Assembly (NCBI GenBank): GCA_016098155.1
Contig: JAAAJB010000225.1
Span: forward strand, 1 to 51,929
DNA length: 51,929 nt
From: Actinomortierella ambigua
Lineage: Eukaryota > Mortierellomycota > Mortierellomycetes > Mortierellales > Mortierellaceae
Direction of reading: 5' to 3'
A program made the position numbers and the translations under genes. Below, piece by piece: positions 10,387 through 18,802 of the stretch. The first letter of the stretch is position 1. Each line of letters opens with the position of its first letter. The notes below the pieces were generated by a model. That model was not told the origin of the DNA, made no database searches, and saw only the letters and a program-made list of their open reading frames with translations.

Positions 10387-11692
10387 ATGGTAGGCTCCAC
10401 ACGTCTGGCTGGTGTCATTCTGTCTCGTTCAGTCTGACATGGTTCGTCCAACTCATGGAAACTCACATTTCACTCTTTTTTTTAATAACAGGACGAAGAC
10501 CACCACCGTTACCAGTCAAGCGACGAAGAGGATTTTCAACCCGATGTCTTTGGCCAGCGTCCATCCCAGCCAGTCTTCTCCAAGCCAATTGTACTCTGGA
10601 AGGACCCCAACACAGGATCAGCTCGCACCTTTAAGACACTATTGGTTGGCACTGCCTTTGGTGGCAGTACCTTTCTGCACTCTCTCCAGAAGAAGACCCT
10701 CATTGGCACTCTTCTCCAACCTGGTGTTGACCTTGTAAAGTGAAATGCTGAAAGAAAAAAACATAGAAAGGTCAGAGAAGGCAAGTGGGTAGAATTCGCG
10801 GTCTCTAATCCTTAACATTCTTGCCTGCGTTACCCATCTACGTCCGTATCTAGAAAGACAACACGCTGAACGTTGATTCGCCCTTCAACGCCAATGGCAA
10901 CATTTACACACTCGACGCCGACCCATCGGTGGCCATTATTCCCGTGCACTATCAAGTCAAGGATCATGACAGTCTGTTCTTTGCAAGGACTCTTTTGGAC
11001 ACTATCAAGGCTGACCGGTAACACTCATAGTCGTATTTGCTTGGTGATGTTGTATACATGAATGCTCAGTTCAACTCAAACCTTTACGCCGCCTATGATC
11101 TCCATACAAACTCTACGAAAAAAAAACATAGGATAATTGTCCTCGACACATTATCACCATCGACCTACCTTTCAGGATCATACGACACAGACTACAACTT
11201 GCCATGGCTTCGACTGTTAAAGACAACTGGATCCCAGGACGTTCCTCAGATCCCAACGCTCGAAGTCCCCAACCTTGTCCAGAACCTTGGCGCCGCCTTG
11301 GTCAGCCATGTAACGTATCTTTTTTTGTTTTCATGGCAAAAGCAATGCGGACAAAAAAAAACAAGGCTCATTCTGTTGATGCTCAATTTCATTGTTACAA
11401 AGAACCCAAAAAAAAGCTAACACCTTGATTTTACTTTTTCCTTCCTTTTACAAAGTGTGAGATCCGTGGAAAGAAGGATGTCTTCCTGGTTCTCAGTCTT
11501 CAGGAGGCAATCTATGGCAAGGCCGTCACCACCAAGGCGACCATCCAGGGGTTCCAGGACGCACTCGCTCACCTTGGATTGGAAAGCGTCGGCCGAGCAG
11601 CAGATTTTAACCTCGTCCAGCAGATTCTCCAAAAGAGCCTCGACAAGAAGGCAGGTCAGCGTCGGATGCAGGACGATCGTCTCTATGCTTAA
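10387..11692 (+). CDS. Proteasome assembly chaperone 1 (PAC1/Pba1-like)
   Basis: Five exons: 10387-10389 (the ATG alone), 10492-10734, 10854-11017, 11132-11309 and 11456-11692. All junctions are GT/AG and phase-consistent; the total is 825 nt, 274 aa, close to yeast Pba1 and human PSMG1. The acidic N-terminus (MDEDHHRYQSSDEEDF) is followed by KPIVLWKDPNT, LLVGTAFGGSTFLHSL, SVAIIPVHYQV, RIIVLDTLSPSTYL and a C-terminal helical region ending DDRLYA. The family pairs with PAC2 to build the alpha ring of the 20S proteasome in cytosol or nucleus; its usual C-terminal HbYX (hydrophobic-Tyr-any) motif is matched by Leu-Tyr-Ala at the very end. Coding exon 2 has no internal ATG and is easily missed. 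It converges with the aminotransferase gene, 190 bp away. Confidence 0.85.
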
Positions 11693-11712
11693 AAGGGGTC
11701 TCTCTCTCTCTC

Positions 11713-11718
11713 AATAAA
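11713..11718 (+). terminator. AATAAA polyadenylation signal of the PAC1 gene
   Basis: AATAAA occurs about 20 bp after the PAC1 stop codon, in a CT-rich context. Confidence 0.55.
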
Positions 11719-11884
11719 ACCCAATCATCATCTCCAATACGATACCATTCATCATAACAAAGGAGTCAAGGACACACTGATGGACCCTTTGTGTTCATTC
11801 ATTTTCCTTTAATCTTCGGATATGATACCTTCTGCCGCCCTTCAAGCTCCTAAACTGGCCTCCTTTGGTGTTTGTTATGTTCCT

Positions 11885-13649
11885 CTAAGCCTTGATGAAA
11901 GGCTTGAGCTTCAACAACCGCTCGATAGCGGCATCGAGCGTCTCATCCGTCTTACAGAACGCAAAGCGAGCATAGTTCTCGGCCAAGGGTTGGTTAGGCT
12001 TTGAGTAAAACTCTGTGGGCGGGATGGCGCAGACGCCAATCTCCTTGGTCAACCAATAGCAGGTCCGGAAATCCTTGGGCCGCTTGTGCAACAGATCCGG
12101 GAACGGATAATCAGAGGGGACCCGAATCTTGTCCGTGTTCACCAGAACGAAATACGAACCCTCGGGGACCGTGTAAGGCAGACCCAGCTCACGGAAGACC
12201 GAGAGCAACTTTTCACGCTTGGACTCGTATGCTTCAATCTGCCCGCCAAAGAACCCGTTCTCGTCCGCTTGCTCAAATCCGACCGCAATCGCCTCCTGCA
12301 AAGGTGAGTTGACACAAAAGACCAGACGCGTGTGCGCCGCCAATGCCGGCTCCACCAACAACTTGGGCCCAATCAGCCAACCGACGCGCCAGCCCGTCGT
12401 GCCGAACGTCTTGCCGCCACTGCCCACTGTGATCGTTCGGTCCCAATAGTTCTTGAGCGTCGCGATGCGCTCGTGGTTCTTGTGATCGAAGAACAGGCGA
12501 TCATACTAGTAATGTAAAAGAGAGTGCAGGGGAGAGAGATGGGTATTGGGTGGTAAGAAGCGATTCCACGTGGATCATGTGTCGCTTTTGCATCAGCAAA
12601 TACATATATAAAAAAGGAACCGTTTCATTACCACTTCATCGCTGATGATCAAAAGGTTGTGCTTGACAGCCAGGTCGCCAATCTGCTCGAGCTCCTCGCG
12701 GGAGAAGACCTTGCCAATGGGGTTGTGGGGCGTGTTGAGGACAATGATCTTGGATCGCGGCGTGATCTTGGACTCGAGCTCCTTAATATCAATCTTCCAC
12801 TGGCTGGCATCCATGTTCTTGCTCGTGTCACCCGTGGGGCGGATAGGGCAGTACACGGGGACACCGCCGTTCATGGTGATATTGGACTACAATTTGAAAC
12901 AGAAAAAAGAAGGGGCAATGAGATCATTTTCTCAATGGTACCAAAGCAATCCGTTGCTGGTGAGATCATCCTTGTTCCATAAGCATGAGTCAGTGTGTGG
13001 ATCAATGCTTACAATGTACTGGTCAAAGAAGGGCTCCATGAGAATGACCTCCGAGCCTTGATCCAGGTATCCCGCAAAGATGCTGTAGATGCCTATGAAC
13101 GCCAGATATGACACATCGGTACGGACACGAGGAGTCAGTTACACAATTCCTGTTTCTCTACAAGCAAGAAATAAAAAAAAACATCAAATTGTAGCCATGC
13201 GCAATAGAGATGCAAATGACTCACCTTCGTTTGCACCAGCGGTCACCACAATCTCATGCTCAGGATCCAGAGTACGGTTGAAGAGAGGGCCATAAGACTT
13301 GGCCAAGGCCTAGATGTTTTTTTTCTTTTNNNNNNNNNNGGCGAAAAAAAAAAAAAAAAAAAAAAAAAGGAGTACAACCCAACAATTTTTTTTGGGTTAG
13401 TACCCTCCTCAGGCGAAAAACCACACACAACCACTTCTTCCCACGCCCTTTGGCCGGCCAGCATTCTTCAAAGGCTACACAAAAAAGAAAAGATACAAAC
13501 GTACATTTCTTAATCTTGGGCGACCCTTGGGATGGCTGTACTGATTGCAGTCGTTTCGGAGAAGGGCCTCGCGAGCTGCCTCAACGACAAAGTCTGGAGG
13601 TGGGAAGCTAACGAAAAACAACGAGAAATAGAATGAGCTCGCTTTAGGT

Positions 13650-13683
<34 letters not shown>

Positions 13684-14229
13684 ATTGACATGGACTGAGA
13701 CACCACCATGGCTTTTGTCGGGTTTGCCACCAAATACGAAATGAACAACAAACTGATTTTGGTCCATACTTCATGAACCCCTGACCGAGGTTGACGGCCT
13801 GGCACTCGAGCGCCAGTGGGGTGAAGATCGACCAAACTAGAACGAGTCGTATGCAGAACACAGAAGGAAGGAAAAGAGTCAGACTTCAAAGGCTCTTTTC
13901 TCCTTCTCCTTCCGAGCAAAAGGGGTGTGGACAATTGCGTGTTTCCTCCATGAACCTCCTTTTCCCTCTTTTCAACATGTCCTCCATGGCGAGCATGTAC
14001 CGTCCTGTTCGAAATGAGCGACGCGGTCAGAGCGAGGAATCAGCGCAGCAGCAGAAGACGCGGGAGCAGCCATCTTGGAGGTGAAGAATCGAGTTTGGGT
14101 CTGAGCAATGGCAGAGTAGATGGTGGAGGTGGAGGTGCTGGTGGTGCGCAAGGGGTGAAGAAGAGGACGGGACACCAAAGGCTTGACAGAAGACAAGGAA
14201 AGTCGGACAACGGAGCTCAGGATCCGCAT
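11885..14229 (-). CDS. Kynurenine/glutamine aminotransferase, mitochondrial (BNA3-like)
   Basis: Seven exons: 14229-14001, 13836-13770, 13607-13505, 13309-13225, 13092-13013, 12886-12632 and 12505-11885; 479 aa, all phases agree. It is a fold-type I PLP aminotransferase of the kynurenine aminotransferase / cysteine-conjugate beta-lyase group: NLGQGFM, CNQYSHPKGRPRL, VVTAGANEG, MEPFFDQY, NTPHNPIGKVF, ISDEVYDRL, and the PLP lysine in GSGGKTFGTTGWRVGW (about residue 305). The N-terminus is rich in Arg, Ser and Thr without acidic residues up to TRFFTSKMAAP, a typical mitochondrial presequence; a second Met there could give a cytosolic form. The family transaminates kynurenine to kynurenic acid and glutamine or methionine with oxo-acids. 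A 10-N gap lies in the 13310-13504 intron, not in coding sequence. Confidence 0.93.
13330..13339. other. Assembly gap (10 N) in an intron
   Basis: Ten N lie between a T-rich and a long A-rich run within the third intron of the aminotransferase gene. Exons on both sides are intact and in phase, so the gap does not affect the protein. Confidence 0.98.
13652..13681. repeat. (GA)n microsatellite in an aminotransferase intron
   Basis: An uninterrupted GA run of about 28 bp lies in the intron between 13607 and 13770. Confidence 0.85.
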
Positions 14230-14457
14230 CGTGGAGAAACAGGAGAAATAGAAAAAAAGCACGGGCTTTTAAAGTTTGGCAAACGTTGAGAAACGAAAGA
14301 AGGAAAAAAAAATTCGCAAGTTGGATCACCAATTGTTCAATGGCAGTCCAATAGGGTGTAACTTTGCATGTGGCTTGCTTTCTTTTCGAATAAGAATCGG
14401 GTTCAACCTTGAAGTAGAAAAGAAGACTTTAACCTCTATATTAATGAAGCTCAGCTT

Positions 14458-14972
14458 TCACGCCGGAGGGAAAAAGTTGGCATAGAGAATAATGCCAACA
14501 AGACTATACAATACAAAAAATACCGTCGTCGCCATCGTCTGCACCGTCGCCTTGCCGTCCCGGTACTGGTGCGCCGCATACCAGTACACGGGCGGCATGC
14601 ACGAGAACGCGCGCGTGATGATCTGGATATGCATCGTCGTCACATTCGTCACCAACAGCACCGCCCACAGCACCACATGTGCAAAGATTGCGTCGCTCAA
14701 GAACGGCGACGGCCCCTTTGCTGCTGCTGCTGCTGCACGGTTCTTCCTCGTCGAACTTTGCTTTTGTGCCATTGCATGCGTCGCCCTGCCGTCGCTAGTA
14801 CCCTCGCCCTGTATCAGCATAGATCGGGAGGATCGGCCCAGGGTCCGTACACGGTCCCAGTCGTGTTGGACGTACCGCACAATGCCCATGGTCGAGAGGA
14901 AGATCATGGGCGCTGCCATCAAAAAGTTGGGGATCTGCTTCACCTCAAAATACCTCAGGAAGCCAACATTCA

Positions 14973-15003
<31 letters not shown>

Positions 15004-16263
15004 GAGAGCAGAGGAATGGTTAACGCCATCAGCCATATACCTCGACATTATTCCAAACATACGCCCGATCGGCAGGGCTTACCAGTAATAGTCCTGCACA
15101 AATGTATAGATCAGAGGCGGCATCTTGTCACACCATGGGCGAGCAGCCACGGCTGAAGAGTCATTCATACAATAGAGCGAGTAGCCATACGCTTGAACGG
15201 CGGCAAATCCAGTGCAGCTAATGAGCGAGAGAACGATGGCCTTGATGATCTGCCACGCCTTGTGTACGATCGACCTGTGGAGATCCATCCGAACCACGAG
15301 ATCGTAGACAAAGAAGCCTGCATACAAGATGCCGTTCGACCGGGCCGTCGAGCTGATCGACCATGTCACTGCCGCCAGCAGATATTGTCTTTTTGCTGCA
15401 AAGAGCATTCCCGTGAATGTCAGCGCCGCAAACGTACTCTCTGTATAGCTATGTGTGCGAGTTTTTTGTTGCGCAAGAAAGAAGGAAACAAACTGTTCAG
15501 GATTTCTAGCCCAAGGGACTCTGCCTCGCCATAGACAAACGAAAAAAAAAATTCACCAAAATATGGGTACTTACATGGCAGAGGAGAAGATGCCCGAGGG
15601 CGTCAGCACATACATCAGTCCAGAGAGGAACGCAAACGGCTCGTCTCTGAACAACTGGCGTGACAACCGATACAGCTGCACGGCAGCAAGGATGAACGAG
15701 GCATTGGCGACCAGAACTCCTGAGATCACAATGAGCTGTTGGTATGTCAAGACTCCTGGTAGCAGCTTTGATGCTATCGCAGATGCAGAGAAAGACAAGA
15801 CAAGACAGAAAAGAATGAATGAAAAGGTCTGTACTTACTTCCCCCAGCATGATCCGCGAATAAATTCATATGTCGCGTTGCTACGGGAGAAAAAATAGGG
15901 GGGGGAGGTACGGAGGGTAGTCGACGCGAGTTGCTAACACAAAAAAAAAAAAAAAAAAAAAAACATACCAGCATTGGCCATGAGACGCATCAAGGCCGGG
16001 ACGAGAGGGAAAAACGCGTGCTCCTGCTCAAAGACGTAGCCCTTCTCGGCAATGTGTGTGAAATAAAAGGCATCCCAGCGCAAAAAGACACCAAAGACGC
16101 CCTTGAACAGGCGCTGGGTAGGGGTGTCGATGGGGAGAATCAGTTCGAGGGCAGAGTCATAGTCCTGGATGAGAGCATGAGATGCAACGGCAATGGCCCA
16201 GATGAAGAGTCGGCTGTACAATGCGTACAGGGCAATGGTCCCTGCCCTGGATGAGGTCTGCAT
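14458..16263 (-). CDS. GPI mannosyltransferase 2 (PIG-V / Gpi18)
   Basis: Five exons: 16263-15969, 15880-15839, 15773-15575, 15448-15083 and 14971-14458; 471 aa. Family hallmarks: LYSRLFIW in the first membrane segment, FLRWDAFYFTHIAEKGY, the luminal EQEHAFFPLVP, LVANASFILAAVQLYRLS, SSAIYTESTFAALTFTGM across the exon 3/4 join, and YYWNVGFLRYF ... IPNFLMAAP. Several hydrophobic membrane segments follow. The enzyme adds the second mannose to the GPI precursor in the ER lumen using dolichol-phosphate-mannose, with a Pga1-type partner in fungi. The last intron is odd: to keep the conserved NVGFLR, it must end in AT after a 23-T run; the next canonical AG (exon from 14953) would drop those six residues. 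Its start codon lies 222 bp from the divergent DUF3245 gene. Confidence 0.93.
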
Positions 16264-16485
16264 TGCCGTAGTTGCGGGGGAGGGGAGGGGGGAGGTTGGT
16301 GTTTCCAAGTTTCAACGGTGCAACCTTGAAAGTTGTGTGGGGGGCACAAGCAGGCCAGCAAGGAAAAAAAAATTGGTGGCACACACAACAAAGCCACTTT
16401 AGGGTTGGTGTGGTTCTCAAGGGAAAGCTTGCTGCAAGGCATGTTGTACATCAATCCATCGACCTGATCAGCACCCTCACAAGCA

Positions 16486-16801
16486 ATGACATCACAACAG
16501 GAACAAAAGGCCGTCGCAGGTGGCGTCGCCGTGACCAAGAAGCAAAAGAAGGAACAGATGGACCAACTATCCACGATACAGGCTCAACTGGACGTGTCCG
16601 TCTCTCTCGCTCGCAACCAGATTAAATCATGGATGGTCTTGGACGACTATCCTTCTGACGAGGAAGATACCAAGAGCGTGGCAGCGTCAGAGATGAAAGC
16701 TCGCCAGCCAGGGTACGTTTTTTTTTTTTTTTTGTTTTTATATTGGGAGCGAAAGAGATTGCTATCCGAATCCATCATGTATTTCCAAGTCTTTCAAGCT
16801 C

Positions 16802-16833
<32 letters not shown>

Positions 16834-17483
16834 GAAATAGGCTGGGTCTTGGAGCAAAGTTCATATCGCACAAAGACGCAATGCGGCACGTTCCATTGAA
16901 TGCATTCGAGTCGAAACTAAAGCGTCAGCTGACAGGAGGAAGAGTGGCTGCAGATCAGCAAAGGCAAGAGGGTGCTTTGCCCGACAAGTATCAAGAACAC
17001 AAGATGATGATGGCAGCCATGCGGAGGGAACAACAGGAAAGGGAGGAAGAAGAAGAAGACAGTCGAACACGGACAATCTCAAAAGGCGCCTCATCAGTCC
17101 CTACCACAGTGGCAACATCAACATCTTCAACACCGGCAAAAACAAAATCAACACCATCAAAGTCAGAGTCGCCAACTGTGGCTGATGGATCGAGTAAGGC
17201 GCCTGCCTTGAAACAGCATGGCAACCGAAAGATGCCTGCTGTTCACCCAGCACTCCTCAAGGGTAACCCTCCCGCTGGTAGTCACAACGCGTCGCATCCA
17301 CCTACATCAGCAAACCACCAATCAGCATCGTCCACAGCAGGAGCAAGTATAGGCGGTGGTGGCAGTGGCAAGAATAAGCGAACAGGAGACTTCTTTTCCA
17401 TGTATATGAATGAGCGCGCAGAAAAGATGGCCAAGAAGCAGAAACGGGCACAGGCAAAACGAGATGATAGCGACGATGACTAA
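16486..17483 (+). CDS. DUF3245 / NOPCHAP1-like nucleolar protein chaperone
   Basis: Two exons: 16486-16712 and 16841-17483, joined GG|GTACGT...AATAG|G (phase 2); 289 aa. The N-terminal helical part (KKQKKEQMDQLSTIQAQL) leads to SWMVLDDYPSDEED, then the hallmark GLGLGAKFISHKD formed exactly at the splice junction, and NAFESKLKRQL. The rest is low-complexity Ser/Thr/Pro/Lys with a basic C-terminal helix (MNERAEKMAKKQKRAQAK) and an acidic end. I assign it to DUF3245, whose human member NOPCHAP1 links NOP58 to the R2TP complex during box C/D snoRNP assembly; function here is by family only. The intron holds a poly-T run and a (CT)n run. The gene shares a short divergent promoter with GPI mannosyltransferase 2. 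Confidence 0.75.
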
Positions 17484-17615
17484 AGCAAGCCCAATATAAT
17501 CTTTTTTTTTTTGTTGAGGCAATCTATCAACTCAATTTCAAAGTAGTGAATGAATGGCACGATAAAATGCATTGATGGTTGTATGAGGAAAAAAAAAGAG
17601 GTACGGGCGGGTCCA

Positions 17616-17621
17616 ATATAA
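17616..17621 (+). promoter_or_regulatory. TATA-like box of the Gly-rich secreted protein gene
   Basis: CCAATATAAGAA lies about 60 bp upstream of the ATG at 17677. Confidence 0.55.
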
Positions 17622-17676
17622 GAACACCCCACCTGCTCCCACTTCAAAATACACATTTCCAACATCATACTACACA

Positions 17677-18594
17677 ATGGTCTCTCGAAGACTCCTCCAA
17701 CCTCTTGTCTTAACTCTCGCCACCTTCTCCGTCACTTTTGCCCAAGCACCACCGTTTGCAGGTCCTGGTCCTGTAGGGTATGGTCCAGCTGCTCCCATAG
17801 CCGCCCTGGGCGGTGGTATTGGGCCCGCAGCCGGCATCGGACCTGGCATCGGGCCTGGCATAGGGCTTGCAGCTGGTGGTGGTATCGGCCCCGGTGGGTT
17901 CGGGCCTGGCTCTAATCTCGGTCTCGGTCTCGGTCGCGGCCCCGGTCCCGGTTTCGGTCCTGGTGGCATTTCTGGTCTTGGTCTTGGTCCTGGCATCGGT
18001 CCTAACAGCCAGTTGCCCCCTGTCCTCGCGACGCCCTTCTCGCTCGCGACTCCAGTCTCCAATGTTGCCGTCGCCACAGACGTGACGCCGATCGTCAATG
18101 TTGGGCCGTCGATCCCGATCCCGCACGTCGTGCCCGTCGACTCGCCCTACCCAGTCTCGGTCGGGTACCCGGTCCCGGTTCCCTTTGGGGTCTCGGTCCC
18201 ATTCAGACGTGGCGGCTTTTGTGGAGGCTTTGGCGGCTTTTGTGGTGGCCCTGGCGGCTTTGGCGGACACCCTGGAAGCATCCTCGGTGGCGGTGGTATC
18301 TTTGGAGGAGGTGGTTTCGACCCGATTTTTGGAGATTTTGGTGGCAAACATGGAGACTTTGATGACTTTGGACTCTTTGATGGCAGCAGGCATGGACGCC
18401 TGGATGAGTTTGGAGATACTTTTACCGATCTGGACGACCTCCTCCTCTTTGGGGGACTGGATTCGACCCTGGGACTAGGTATTGGCGGCTTTGGCGACTT
18501 TGGTGGTTTGGGAGGCCTTGGTAGCTTTGGAGGAGGCTTTCACAAGTTTGGTGGTGGTTGTGGTGGTGGTATTTTTGGCGGCTCTTTCTGCTGA
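17677..18594 (+). CDS. Secreted glycine-rich protein
   Basis: Single exon, 305 aa. A signal peptide (RRLLQPLVLTLATFSVTFAQA) is followed by three zones. Residues about 25-110 are Gly/Pro/Ile/Leu repeats of the type GIGPGIG and LGLGRGPGPGFGPGG. Residues about 110-165 have no repeats and are Val/Pro-rich (VPVDSPYPVSVGYPVPVPFG). The C-terminal part is Gly/Phe/Asp-rich (GFCGGFGGFCGG, GDFGGKHGDFDDFGLF) and ends GGSFC. Such composition is typical of structural or extracellular-matrix proteins, but no named family is evident. A 227-codon open frame on the opposite strand (17710-18393) is a shadow of the biased codons. Its TATA box and lack of introns set it apart from the neighbouring housekeeping genes. 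Confidence 0.8.
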   Translation: MVSRRLLQPLVLTLATFSVTFAQAPPFAGPGPVGYGPAAPIAALGGGIGPAAGIGPGIGPGIGLAAGGGIGPGGFGPGSNLGLGLGRGPGPGFGPGGISGLGLGPGIGPNSQLPPVLATPFSLATPVSNVAVATDVTPIVNVGPSIPIPHVVPVDSPYPVSVGYPVPVPFGVSVPFRRGGFCGGFGGFCGGPGGFGGHPGSILGGGGIFGGGGFDPIFGDFGGKHGDFDDFGLFDGSRHGRLDEFGDTFTDLDDLLLFGGLDSTLGLGIGGFGDFGGLGGLGSFGGGFHKFGGGCGGGIFGGSFC

Positions 18595-18802
18595 ATGCGG
18601 CTTTTTTCTGTCACGAATGTTACTACTACCGCTACTCCCTATGATTGGGCACAAAGTTCCAAGTGCGATTCTTTTTTTTTACTCCTTTTTTCCCCTCTCC
18701 CTCTTAATCCACTTTGCTAATGCTGGTTACCAAATAAAAAGTACTAAAGGCAAAAAAAAATTCGTGTTTAATTCTACCGGACGAAAACTAAACAGCCCAA
18801 CC

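Noticed and set aside
14492..15156. Two overlapping + strand frames of 195-198 codons
   Set aside because: They lie antisense to the last exon of GPI mannosyltransferase 2.
17710..18393. 227-codon - strand frame
   Set aside because: Lies antisense to the Gly-rich secreted protein and reads as Arg/Asp/Thr-rich sequence without features; caused by GGN codon bias.
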